A DNA stretch of 27,004 bases. Source: an uncultured Collinsella sp. Lineage in GTDB: Bacteria; Actinomycetota; Coriobacteriia; Coriobacteriales; Coriobacteriaceae. Position 1 is the first letter of the stretch. Each line of letters opens with the position of its first letter. Below are positions 1 through 6,813 of the stretch, piece after piece. The DNA lies in assembly GCA_959023295.1 (NCBI GenBank), contig CAUFBM010000023.1, positions 1 to 27,004 on the forward strand. Direction: 5' to 3'. The notes beneath the pieces were generated by a model. That model ran no database searches, was not told the DNA's origin, and saw nothing but the letters and a program-made list of their open reading frames with translations. The position numbers and the translations under genes were made by a program.

Positions 1-526
1 CGCCCTCGCCGAGAAGCCCGTTAAGCCGGCTGTCGACAAGGCCGCCCTCCAGAAGGCCGTCGATGACATCAAGGGCCTGAAGGCGGACGATTACACCGCC
101 GAGACCTGGGCTCCCTTCAAGACCGCCCTCGCTGCCGCCCAGGGCGTGCTCGCCGACGAGGAAGCCACCCAGGACCAGGTCGACGACGCCCTCAAGGCCC
201 TGACCGACGCTCATGGCGCTCTTAAGGTCAAGGAGGTCACTCCCGATCCCGAGCCCAAGCCGGAGCCCGAGCCCAAGCCGGAGCCCGAGCCCAAGCCGGA
301 GCCCAAGCCCGAGCCGACGCCCAACCCCGGCGGCAACATGGGTAACGCCGGCAATAAGGGCGACAAGCCCGCTGCCGCGACGAAGTCCTCCGCCTCCTCC
401 AAGAAGGACGGCAAGGACCTTCCCGCGACCGGTGATGCTTCGGTCGTCGCCACCATGCTCGCTGGCGGCTCCGGCGCCGCCGCGCTCGCAGCGGCCCGCG
501 TGATCGATTGCAAGCGCCGTCGCTAA
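1..526 (+). CDS. LPXTG cell-wall-anchored surface protein, C-terminal part (5' end outside window)
   Basis: The reading frame is open from base 2, so only the last 174 residues are visible. The first part (bases about 35-230) matches the FIVAR-type helical repeat seen in Gram-positive surface proteins, with the pattern YTAETWAPFKTALAAAQ followed by a conserved leucine/alanine helix. A proline/glutamate/lysine spacer follows (245-322), built from 18-base units encoding PEPKPE, the usual wall-spanning segment. The end is a sortase signal: LPATG (419-433), a hydrophobic stretch of about 20 residues and the basic tail CKRRR. Sortase should cleave between T and G and link the protein to peptidoglycan. 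The ligand or enzymatic activity lies upstream of the window and cannot be judged. A strong terminator follows at 551-578. Confidence 0.9.
   Translation, partial: ALAEKPVKPAVDKAALQKAVDDIKGLKADDYTAETWAPFKTALAAAQGVLADEEATQDQVDDALKALTDAHGALKVKEVTPDPEPKPEPEPKPEPEPKPEPKPEPTPNPGGNMGNAGNKGDKPAAATKSSASSKKDGKDLPATGDASVVATMLAGGSGAAALAAARVIDCKRRR
245..322 (+). repeat. In-frame 18-bp tandem repeat coding for PEPKPE units
   Basis: Near-identical units of GAGCCCAAGCCGGAGCCC are repeated in frame inside the surface protein gene. They encode the Pro-rich wall spanner. Such tracts can change copy number by slippage in units of whole codons, so length may vary between strains. Confidence 0.8.
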
Positions 527-550
527 TTGTCTGTATAGTCGCAAGGCAAA

Positions 551-578
551 AAGGCGTCCCTTCGGGGGCGCCTTTTTT
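551..578 (+). terminator. Rho-independent terminator of the surface protein gene
   Basis: A stem aaggcg(t)ccc / ggg(g)gcgcctt closes on a TTCG loop and is followed by six T residues. It begins 25 bases after the stop codon of the LPXTG gene. Confidence 0.85.
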
Positions 579-605
579 AGTGACGATATGGCGGACGGGA
601 GGGTC

Positions 606-679
606 CTGGATTATTCCTGAGCTTGGACCGTCTTGAAACACAGCTTGGACCGTCTTGAAACACAGTCGAAATAATCCAG
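606..679. repeat. E0: two exact 22-bp tandem copies bracketed by a 10-bp inverted repeat
   Basis: Bases 621-642 and 643-664 are identical 22-mers beginning GCTTGGACCGTCTTGAAAC. They are enclosed by CTGGATTATT (606-615) and its exact reverse complement AATAATCCAG (670-679). No ORF of note covers it. It could be a small mobile or REP-like element or a structured regulatory element; the function is unknown. Confidence 0.75.
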
Positions 680-798
680 AAAATGTCTCGACAGACAAAT
701 CAAACACAAGCAAGAACTTTCGTAAGATAAAGTCCGAGGTCATAAGCGTTTTATACCGAGAATTCCAAAAAAATTTGAAAGTTCATTACAAGCGAGCG

Positions 799-827
799 TT
801 GACTTTAGGTAACTAAAGTTTCATACT
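799..827 (+). promoter_or_regulatory. Promoter of the leader peptide-cstA unit, with an operator-like palindrome in the spacer
   Basis: TTGACT (799-804) and CATACT (822-827) are separated by 17 bases, a good sigma-70-type match. The spacer overlaps the palindrome CTTTAGGTAACTAAAG (803-818), which could bind a repressor. A start near 834 gives a leader of about 235 nt before cstA. Confidence 0.6.
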
Positions 828-898
828 CCTTTTCATCCACTGGGGGATGTGAACACGCACGGATCGTTCGCATCATGATCGAAGAGGATTTCTTAGAC

Positions 899-943
899 AT
901 GTTCACGCATCAGCTAAACATTATCAGCGTAGTAATTATCTGA
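899..943 (+). CDS. Putative 14-residue leader peptide rich in Leu/Ile/Val
   Basis: The short frame ATG...TGA encodes MFTHQLNIISVVII. Seven of 14 residues are branched-chain, and six of them fall in the last seven codons. A purine-rich GAAGAGG lies about 11 bases upstream of the ATG, a slightly long spacing. It sits between the likely promoter (799-827) and a terminator (996-1033) that precedes cstA. This is the arrangement of amino-acid attenuators such as those of ilv operons, where ribosome stalling at Ile/Val codons changes the RNA fold. Translation is not proven, and a frame this short can arise by chance. Confidence 0.5.
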   Translation: MFTHQLNIISVVII

Positions 944-945
944 TG

Positions 946-983
946 CGGGTTAGCACATACAGCTAGCCCGTACGATAACGGGC
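946..983 (+). promoter_or_regulatory. Two mutually exclusive hairpins in the cstA leader
   Basis: Hairpin A pairs 946-954 with 962-970 (nine pairs, one G-U, 7-nt loop). Hairpin B pairs GCCCGT (966-971) with ACGGGC (978-983). They share bases 966-970, so only one can form. Hairpin A starts three bases after the leader-peptide stop codon, within reach of a ribosome stalled at the final Ile codons. A weaker pairing of 982-987 with the terminator's 5' arm is also possible. Confidence 0.5.
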
Positions 984-995
984 GGCTGATGAAGA

Positions 996-1033
996 TGAGG
1001 GCCGTCGAGCGCAACCGACGGCCCTCATTTTTT
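996..1033 (+). terminator. Attenuator-type terminator upstream of cstA
   Basis: A perfect 12-bp stem (996-1007 with 1016-1027) is followed by six T residues. It lies inside the leader, 36 bases before the cstA start codon. No gene of normal size ends here, so the terminator should act on the transcript that would otherwise enter cstA. Confidence 0.8.
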
Positions 1034-1068
1034 ATGTCTGGGAAGTTCTTTTTAGAGGAGGAAATGTA

Positions 1069-2958
1069 ATGAACGGAGTTTTGCTCATGGTTGTGGCCGC
1101 GGCGGTGCTCGCCTGCGGCTATCTGGGCTATGGCCGATGGCTGGCCAACAAGTGGGGCGTTGACAAAGAGGCCCTCACGCCGGCCAAGCGCATGAAGGAC
1201 GGCAACAGCTTCTCGCCCGTCTCCGCCTTCACCGCGTTCTCGCACCAGTTCAGCTCGATCTGCGGTGCTGGCCCTGTTACGGGTACGATCGTCGCCATGG
1301 CCTTCGGCTGGCTTCCCGTCGTGCTCTGGGTCCTCGTCGGCGGCATCTTCTTTGGCGCCGTCCACGACTTTGGCGCCCTGTACGCCTCGATGAAGAACAA
1401 CGGCAAGTCCCTGGCTCAGCTCATCGAGAAGTACATCGGCAAGACCGGCCGTCGCCTGTTCCTGCTGTTCTGCTGGCTGTTCTGCATCATCGTCATTGCC
1501 GCTTTCACCGACATGGTCTGCAAGACGTTCATGTTCACCCCGACCGTTGACGCTTCTGGTGCTGCTACCGGTGCCATCGACTTCACCAAGTCCTATGCCG
1601 CCGGCTGCGCTGGTACCATCTCCATCCTGTTCACCTTCGTCGCTATCGCCTTTGGTTGGGCCCAGAAGAAGTTCAACCTCACCGGCGCTGCCGAGTTCGT
1701 CACCGGCGTGGTGCTCATGGTCCTCATGTTCGCCGTCGGCATGCAGTTCCCGGTCTACCTGGACAAGTTCCAGTGGTTCGCCGTCGTCATGGTTTACCTG
1801 GTCTTCGCCGGCGCCATGCCCATCCAGATGCTCAAGACCCCGCGCGATTACCTCACTTCCATCATGATGATCGTCATGATCGCCTGCGCCGTCCTCGGAA
1901 TCGTCGTCCTGGGCGTTAACGGCCAGGCCACCATCACCGCTCCGGTCTTTACCGGCTTCTCCAGCGCTTCCGGCATGATGTTCCCGGTCCTGTTTGTCTC
2001 CGTTGCCTGCGGTGCTCTCTCCGGTTTCCACAGCCTCGTTTCTTCCGGCACCTCCTCTAAGCAGGTCGAGAAGGAGCAGGACGCCGTCAAGGTCGGTTAC
2101 GGCGCCATGGTCGTCGAGTCCTTCGTCGGCATCCTTGCCATCATCGTCGCCGGCATCATGTTCTCCGATATGAACACCGCCGGTACTGGTGCCCTCAACG
2201 CCGGCGTCGCTTCCACCCCGTTCCAGATCTTCGCCGCTGGCATCTCCCGCGGTATGCAGGCCTTTGGTGTTGACGGCACGCTCGCTACTGTCTTCATGAC
2301 CATGAACGTTTCCGCTCTGGCCCTGACCTCGCTCGACGCCGTCGCCCGTATCGCCCGAACCTCGTTCTCCGAGTTCTTTGCCCAGACCAACGACGCTCTG
2401 GCCATCGAGTCCAAGGCCGGCTACATGAAGGTTCTCGGCAACCCCTGGTTCGCCACGGTCGTTACCCTGCTTCCCGGCCTCGCTCTCGCCTTTGGCGGCT
2501 ATGCCAACATCTGGCCGCTCTTTGGTGCTTCCAACCAGCTGCTCGGCGGTATGACCATGATCACCCTCGCCGTGTTCTGCAAGTGCACCGGCCGCAAGGG
2601 CTGGATGCTCTACGTGCCCGTCGCCTTCCTGCTCTGCTGCACCTTCACATCGCTGGTCCAGAGCGCCATGGGCTGCATGACCGCCGTCCAGGCCTACGGC
2701 TTCTTCGGCACCATCCCGGCTACCGCCACCACGGCTGCCGTCTCCGTCGCCGCCACCAAGGGCCTGCAGCTTGTCTTCGCTGTCCTGCTGATGGTCCTGG
2801 GCCTCATCGTTGCCGTCAACTGCCTCAAGGAGTTCTTCGGCAAGGAGGCCGGCTCCATGCCCGACGAGGAGCCCGAGTGGTCCGAGATGGGCAAGGCCGA
2901 GTATGGTCGCGCCGCTGCCGCCGAGGTTCCCGCCGACGCCGAGGCTGCCAAGGCCTAA
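1069..2958 (+). CDS. cstA: CstA-family carbon starvation transporter (peptide/pyruvate permease)
   Basis: This 629-residue, highly hydrophobic protein matches the CstA family. The early segment GAGPVTGTIVAMAFGWLP, followed by a Trp-rich helix and GAVHDF, corresponds closely to the signature region of E. coli CstA (GAGPLVGPVLAAQMGYLP...GAVQDF). Many transmembrane helices span the chain, and a charged Ala/Glu tail of about 50 residues is cytoplasmic. CstA and its relative BtsT take up peptides and pyruvate during carbon limitation; which substrate applies here cannot be read from sequence. The start is well supported by AGGAGG (1056-1061) seven bases upstream. It is preceded by a leader with a possible attenuator and followed by a strong terminator, so it is probably transcribed alone. 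Family assignment is firm; substrate is not. Confidence 0.92.
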   Translation: MNGVLLMVVAAAVLACGYLGYGRWLANKWGVDKEALTPAKRMKDGNSFSPVSAFTAFSHQFSSICGAGPVTGTIVAMAFGWLPVVLWVLVGGIFFGAVHDFGALYASMKNNGKSLAQLIEKYIGKTGRRLFLLFCWLFCIIVIAAFTDMVCKTFMFTPTVDASGAATGAIDFTKSYAAGCAGTISILFTFVAIAFGWAQKKFNLTGAAEFVTGVVLMVLMFAVGMQFPVYLDKFQWFAVVMVYLVFAGAMPIQMLKTPRDYLTSIMMIVMIACAVLGIVVLGVNGQATITAPVFTGFSSASGMMFPVLFVSVACGALSGFHSLVSSGTSSKQVEKEQDAVKVGYGAMVVESFVGILAIIVAGIMFSDMNTAGTGALNAGVASTPFQIFAAGISRGMQAFGVDGTLATVFMTMNVSALALTSLDAVARIARTSFSEFFAQTNDALAIESKAGYMKVLGNPWFATVVTLLPGLALAFGGYANIWPLFGASNQLLGGMTMITLAVFCKCTGRKGWMLYVPVAFLLCCTFTSLVQSAMGCMTAVQAYGFFGTIPATATTAAVSVAATKGLQLVFAVLLMVLGLIVAVNCLKEFFGKEAGSMPDEEPEWSEMGKAEYGRAAAAEVPADAEAAKA

Positions 2959-2998
2959 TCAGCTTGATGGACTAACCGCTCCATCCATATGACTCGGA

Positions 2999-3036
2999 AA
3001 GACCGGGTCCGCAACGACGCGGACCCGGTCTTTTTT
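2999..3036 (+). terminator. Terminator of cstA
   Basis: A perfect 14-bp GC-rich stem (2999-3012 with 3019-3032) leads into a run of six T residues (3031-3036), 40 bases after the cstA stop codon. Confidence 0.9.
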
Positions 3037-3141
3037 CTTGCGAGAACGGGTGATGCAAAGGCGTCCTCGCAGATGTTTTGCGTGGATAGGCTCGCGCGTT
3101 GTACCATATAGACGTATATGTGTACATATGAAAGGGGCCCC

Positions 3142-5331
3142 GTGGCCAAGACGGTATATTCCGATAACCAAAATAATGTCGATGCCCTGGCTGAGCGTCT
3201 GAGCAGCCAGACGTCGCTTTCTGCCGAGCGCGCCAAGCTGGTTGCCTACGACCTGCTCTGCCGCAAGGCACTCAAAATCAAGTCGAGCGCGCTGGCGCAG
3301 ATTTTCCGCTCCGTCGATAAGGAATGCGACACCAAGGCGATGCGCGACGAACTCATCGCGGCAAAGATCGTTACCAAGATCGAGGGCAGCGGCATTAACG
3401 GACGCCCGGCGTTCTATACCATTCATGCCGAGATTCGTGATGTCCAGGAGCAGCTTGCCGAGACTGCCGAAGAGGCTGTCGAGGACGTTGTCGAGGTGCC
3501 CGCTTCGGTGGAAACGGCCCCGCGCGAGCATATCGATACCGATGAGCTGCTCGATGAGAACGTCGTTCGCGCTTTTACCGCCAAAGCGGGTCGCGGCAGC
3601 TTTGGCGGGGGCGGCAAGCGCGATGCACAGCGCCGTGCCCAGCAGGAGCGCTTCCGTCGCGCCGTGGCTCAAAAGGATGAGCTCGATACCGAGGCTGTTG
3701 AGACCGAGGTTGCCGCTGAGTCGCAGAAGCCCGCGAAGGAGCAAAAGTCCGTGGGGGCCCAAGAGCCCAAGCGTCGTCGCGGTGCTCACTTTAAGGCTGC
3801 GCAGCAGGATGTCGCGCATGAGGCTGAAGAGCCTTCCGAGGTTGCAGACGATGTTGAGGAGTCTGCCAAGAGGGCTCCGGGATCGTGTCGTCCCGGTCGC
3901 GGTTTTGCGGGACGCGCGTATCCCGTAAAGCGTCAGGAGAAGGGCGAGCCGGCTTCGACCGCTCAAGCCGATAAGGCCGAACAAACCGAGAAAACCGTTG
4001 AGCCGGTGGCTTGCGAGCCGCAACCTTCCGAGTCGCAGTCTGCGGCTGGCACCGAGGTCAAGGCTCAACAGTCTGCTGATAAGCAGGCAGGGGAGAGCGC
4101 TTCGAGCAAGCCCCGCCGCCGTCGTCACCGTGGCGGCCGTGGCTCATATGCCGAGGCCGCGGCCGAGAAGGCAGCGACGCAAAGCAAGGATGCGAAGGCT
4201 GAGACCCCGGTGGAGCAGCCCAAGCGCCAGCCGGCGAAGGGGGACAGGCCCGAACGTTTGCAAAAGAGCTCGTCCGTGCTAAAGCAAGAGCGCAAAGCTC
4301 AGGCAGATTCCAAGCGCAAATCCCAGGCGCAGCCCAAACCGACTGCAAACGACGCGGCCGCCCAGCAGCCTGAGCCGTCCGCTCATGGCGAGGTTTCGGC
4401 GTTTGCTCTGGCACGTGTCCTGGGCAGACAGCTGCTCAAGGTCGTTCCTACGCCAATGGCGCTCTCCAAGATTAAGGAGCAGCAGACTCAAATTGTTAAG
4501 GTCGAGGGCAAGGACGGCAAAAAGGCTCCGCAGCGCACTCAGCGCAACGAGATGTCCAACCGCAAGATTGCCGAGGAGATCGCGATCATCCAGGCTTGGA
4601 TTGAGCAGAATCGCGGTGCCGACACGCCGGTCGCTTCGCGTCGCCAGCGCGCCTACCAGATTTTTAACGATGAAAAGGCCTTTGACGGCAAGCACGGCGA
4701 GCGCCTGATTCGGCGTATGACCGAAAAAGGCATCAGCATGCAGGCGATTAAGGTCGCCCCCAACCGCCCCGTGCACTTTACGGGTTTCTTTACGCTGGGC
4801 GCCGATAAGCCGTTCATTATGGTCGAGAACCTGGACACCTATGACGAGATCGTCAAGCTCCTGCGCGGCCGCAAGCACGCCAAGCTTTTTGGCACCAAGG
4901 TGGGTGGCGTGATCTTTGGCGGCGGCTGCAAGGCGAGCGTTTCGCACGCATTGGATGATTATCTGGCCGAGATCGGCTATCGCTTTAACTATGTCTACTA
5001 CGTGGGCGACATCGACCGAGAGGGTGCGCGCATTGTCGAGCAGACCCGTAACGCCAATGTGGTTGAGATTCGCCTGCATGCCGGTATGTATCGTGCCATG
5101 CTCGCCGAGCACAAGCGTCGCGTGAAGGCTGGCGGAGAGTGCGAGCCTGCGGCTGCCAACCAGGGCGTGCCGCAGAACCTGGCGGCGACGATCAAAGATC
5201 TGCCCATGGTCACGCGCGTGCAGTTCCGCAATGTGCTGCGCGAGGGCGGGCGCATTCCGCAGGAGATTCTGATGACCGCCGACTATCGGGATGGCGACTC
5301 GGGAAGCTTCGACCGCATGCTGAACAATTAG
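3142..5331 (+). CDS. Orphan JetD-like (DUF2220) Toprim-domain protein with a long charged linker
   Basis: The product has about 729 residues. I chose the GTG at 3142 (MAKTVYSDNQ) because AAAGGGG precedes it by four bases; an in-frame upstream start at 3118 has no such site. Residues 1-110 are compact and helical, ending in a possible winged-helix (NGRPAFYTIHAEI). Residues about 110-430 are low-complexity Ala/Glu/Lys/Gln with Arg-rich patches (KRRRGAHF, KPRRRRHRGGRG) that suit nucleic-acid binding. The C-terminal 300 residues resemble the Wadjet subunit JetD: IFNDEK near 507, the Toprim-like acidic VENLD near 561, VIFGGG, and YYVGDIDREG with the DxD pair near 623-625. JetD cleaves DNA recruited by the JetABC SMC complex, but neither neighbour is a jet gene. 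Function is inferred from fold resemblance only; a housekeeping DNA or RNA cleavage role is equally possible. Confidence 0.7.
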   Translation: MAKTVYSDNQNNVDALAERLSSQTSLSAERAKLVAYDLLCRKALKIKSSALAQIFRSVDKECDTKAMRDELIAAKIVTKIEGSGINGRPAFYTIHAEIRDVQEQLAETAEEAVEDVVEVPASVETAPREHIDTDELLDENVVRAFTAKAGRGSFGGGGKRDAQRRAQQERFRRAVAQKDELDTEAVETEVAAESQKPAKEQKSVGAQEPKRRRGAHFKAAQQDVAHEAEEPSEVADDVEESAKRAPGSCRPGRGFAGRAYPVKRQEKGEPASTAQADKAEQTEKTVEPVACEPQPSESQSAAGTEVKAQQSADKQAGESASSKPRRRRHRGGRGSYAEAAAEKAATQSKDAKAETPVEQPKRQPAKGDRPERLQKSSSVLKQERKAQADSKRKSQAQPKPTANDAAAQQPEPSAHGEVSAFALARVLGRQLLKVVPTPMALSKIKEQQTQIVKVEGKDGKKAPQRTQRNEMSNRKIAEEIAIIQAWIEQNRGADTPVASRRQRAYQIFNDEKAFDGKHGERLIRRMTEKGISMQAIKVAPNRPVHFTGFFTLGADKPFIMVENLDTYDEIVKLLRGRKHAKLFGTKVGGVIFGGGCKASVSHALDDYLAEIGYRFNYVYYVGDIDREGARIVEQTRNANVVEIRLHAGMYRAMLAEHKRRVKAGGECEPAAANQGVPQNLAATIKDLPMVTRVQFRNVLREGGRIPQEILMTADYRDGDSGSFDRMLNN

Positions 5332-5334
5332 GGA

Positions 5335-5467
5335 CGTGCGGCCCCGACGGGCCGGGCATTAAGTTTGCTGCTCTACAGTCCTGCGCAAGACGAAGGCCAC
5401 ATTAAGTGGCCTTCTTTGCGTGCGGAACTCGCGACAAACTTAATGCCCGGCCCGTCGGGGCCACACG
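5335..5467. repeat. E1: long hairpin element with a perfect 28-bp outer stem
   Basis: Starting four bases after the stop codon of the JetD-like gene, 5340-5367 is perfectly complementary to 5435-5462. Four further pairs lie beyond a mismatch (5335-5338 with 5464-5467). Inside is a second perfect stem, GAAGGCCAC/GTGGCCTTC (5392-5400, 5406-5414), around the loop ATTAA. The stretch AGTCCTGC can pair with GCGGAACT with one mismatch. No T-run follows, so it is not an ordinary terminator. E2 at 23168-23292 shares its core. Confidence 0.9.
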
Positions 5468-5520
5468 GCACTTTGTAGAAGGCGGCTCGCTTTTCGGAAC
5501 TGGGCTGATATTTTCTAGAT

Positions 5521-5610
5521 GTAAGGCGCTCTTGGTCCTAATGGGCTTGGGGTGCCTTCGCGTTTCCTCAGCTCCGCACCCTGGCGGGTTCGAATCTCTC
5601 CGCTTGCTCA
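5521..5610 (+). other. Possible degraded tRNA-like remnant
   Basis: The string GGGTTCGAATCTC (5586-5598) looks like a T-arm. A weak GTAAG/CTTGC acceptor pairing could join 5521 to about 5606. A T-stem mismatch, no credible anticodon arm and no CCA end argue against a working tRNA. It lies 48 bases from tRNA-Gln on the opposite strand and may be a relic of a tRNA or of an integration event. Confidence 0.2.
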
Positions 5611-5612
5611 CA

Positions 5613-5650
5613 AGAAAGCGCCCTGGGCCGTTATGGGCTCAGGGCGCTCA
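5613..5650 (-). terminator. Terminator downstream of tRNA-Gln
   Basis: AGCGCCCTG and CAGGGCGCT form a nine-pair stem around a GC-rich loop. On the minus strand it is followed by CTTTCTT. It lies eight bases past the 3' end of tRNA-Gln. Confidence 0.6.
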
Positions 5651-5657
5651 ATTTTAA

Positions 5658-5732
5658 TGGCTGGGACGGAGGGATTCGAACCCCCAACAGCCGGCACCAA
5701 AAACCGGAGTTCTACCGTTGAACTACGTCCCA
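5658..5732 (-). tRNA. tRNA-Gln (anticodon TTG)
   Basis: Read on the minus strand, TGGGACG pairs with CGTCCCA in the acceptor stem. The D-arm is GTTC...GAAC. The anticodon stem CCGGT/GCCGG closes the loop TTTTGGT, giving anticodon TTG. The T-arm is GGGGG-TTCGAAT-CCCTC. The 3' GCCA end is encoded. The acceptor and anticodon arms resemble bacterial tRNA-Gln. The length is 75 nt including CCA, and no intron is present. Confidence 0.97.
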
Positions 5733-5763
5733 ATGTGTAGTGTTGCCCAAAAGCAACTCGTTT

Positions 5764-5792
5764 AGTTTACCTAATCTGCGAGGGCATCGCAA
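5764..5792 (-). promoter_or_regulatory. Promoter of tRNA-Gln
   Basis: On the minus strand TTGCGA (5787-5792) and TAAACT (5764-5769) are spaced by 17 bases, with transcription expected about 25 bases before the tRNA. The -35 box lies inside the 3' end of the upstream peptidoglycan-binding gene. Confidence 0.55.
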
Positions 5793-6676
5793 ACGCCGTC
5801 GAGCAGGCGTACGGCGAGTGTCTGCGCATCACTTGCGGTGAAGGTTCCGTTGTAGCGCGTCATGCCCGTGAGCTCAATGCGGATGCGCGCGGGCTTTTGC
5901 TGCGCGGCGACATTGGCGGTGCGGATGCGCTGTGCCAGGTTATGGCACTCGGCAAGGGCGATCGTGGCACGCGGCGCTGCGTCTGCGGGCAGCTCATCGC
6001 TTGCGATCTCGAGCACCAGATCCACGTCGGTCGGAACCTCGGAATCGCAAAGCATCATGCCGCTGCTGTCGGTCGTCGCCGTGGCGATGTTCCACATGCG
6101 CGATGCAACGCTGCGTGCGATGGGGTCCTCACCGATGACGGCAATCTGGAAGCGCTCGAGCACGTTGGCGGCACGGGCAAAACCGATGCGCGACTCGGCC
6201 TCGGTAACCGAGGGCTTGCCCTCCCACACGTGATGCAGGCGGTTGATATAGGCGTAGGTATCCTGGAACGCCATACCGTCAGCAAACAGGCCGACATTTT
6301 CTTGGAACTGCTGCAGAGCGGCCTCGGTGTGCGGGCCAAAGTAGCCGTCGTCCTCACCGCAGGCAAAACCCAAAACGTTGAGCGCCCTTTGCAGGGCCTG
6401 AACGTCGGCGCCATGGAAATTGGGCATGCGCAGATAAAGCGTGCGGTCGCCCAGTTTATACGAGGCGTCTACCAGGGCGCTCCAACAGGGGATATCGACG
6501 GCACAGCCAGCAGCAAGGCCACTATCGAGCCTAAAGGTGCCAACAGCCTGTTCGGTGGTGGTGCCAAAGCGCTTGTCGGCAACCTCGGTGTCATCGATTG
6601 TATAGCCGAGCTGCAGAAGGCGGGACTGGACGTCCTCGACGGCTGCTCCCTGCATGCCCGTTGTAATAGGTTCCAT
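5771..6676 (-). CDS. Protein with two peptidoglycan-binding (PG_binding_1) domains and a C-terminal domain of unknown function
   Basis: Of the 301 residues, positions 7-70 and 75-140 are two copies of the three-helix peptidoglycan-binding fold: GAAVEDVQSRLLQLGY, then GADVQALQRALNVLGF...GYFGPHTEAALQQFQ. The remaining 150 residues form an alpha/beta domain (FQIAVIGEDPIARSVASRMWNIA...) that I do not recognise with confidence. There is no signal peptide or membrane segment, so the protein looks cytosolic. That is unusual for a peptidoglycan binder, though two such domains before a third domain also occur in the cytosolic regulator CwlM of mycobacteria. No zinc-amidase residues are evident, so a regulatory or lipid-II-sensing role is more likely than hydrolysis. 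The start is preceded by GAAAGGGG about nine bases upstream. Confidence 0.65.
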   Translation of the reverse strand: MEPITTGMQGAAVEDVQSRLLQLGYTIDDTEVADKRFGTTTEQAVGTFRLDSGLAAGCAVDIPCWSALVDASYKLGDRTLYLRMPNFHGADVQALQRALNVLGFACGEDDGYFGPHTEAALQQFQENVGLFADGMAFQDTYAYINRLHHVWEGKPSVTEAESRIGFARAANVLERFQIAVIGEDPIARSVASRMWNIATATTDSSGMMLCDSEVPTDVDLVLEIASDELPADAAPRATIALAECHNLAQRIRTANVAAQQKPARIRIELTGMTRYNGTFTASDAQTLAVRLLDGVCDALAD

Positions 6677-6813
6677 GAACGAACCCCTTTCGGCGTACCA
6701 TTCGTACTATTTAGCGTATGTCGGATAGACAACGCAAAGGGATGCATAAACATGCACTCAACAGTGTAGCAAGTTGTACCCAAATACGCTGCTGACAGGT
6801 TTTATAACCCCCG

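Noticed and set aside
680..1068. T-box riboswitch ahead of cstA
   Set aside because: The conserved T-box sequence AGGGTGGNACCGCG is absent; the short Ile/Val leader peptide explains the region better.
910..2031. Long minus-strand frame of 373 codons inside cstA
   Set aside because: It is the antisense shadow of a clearly recognised transporter and encodes a Gly/Asp/His-rich sequence typical of antisense frames in high-GC DNA.
4058..4414. Short minus-strand frames inside the JetD-like gene's linker
   Set aside because: They arise from low-complexity Ala/Glu/Lys codons read in antisense and have no start signals.
3142..5331. A complete Wadjet defence system
   Set aside because: Only a JetD-like protein is seen; no JetA, JetB or SMC-like JetC gene flanks it within the window.
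5335..5467. E1 as an ordinary Rho-independent terminator
   Set aside because: No T-run follows, the stem is far longer than needed, and the related E2 is followed by a separate conventional terminator.
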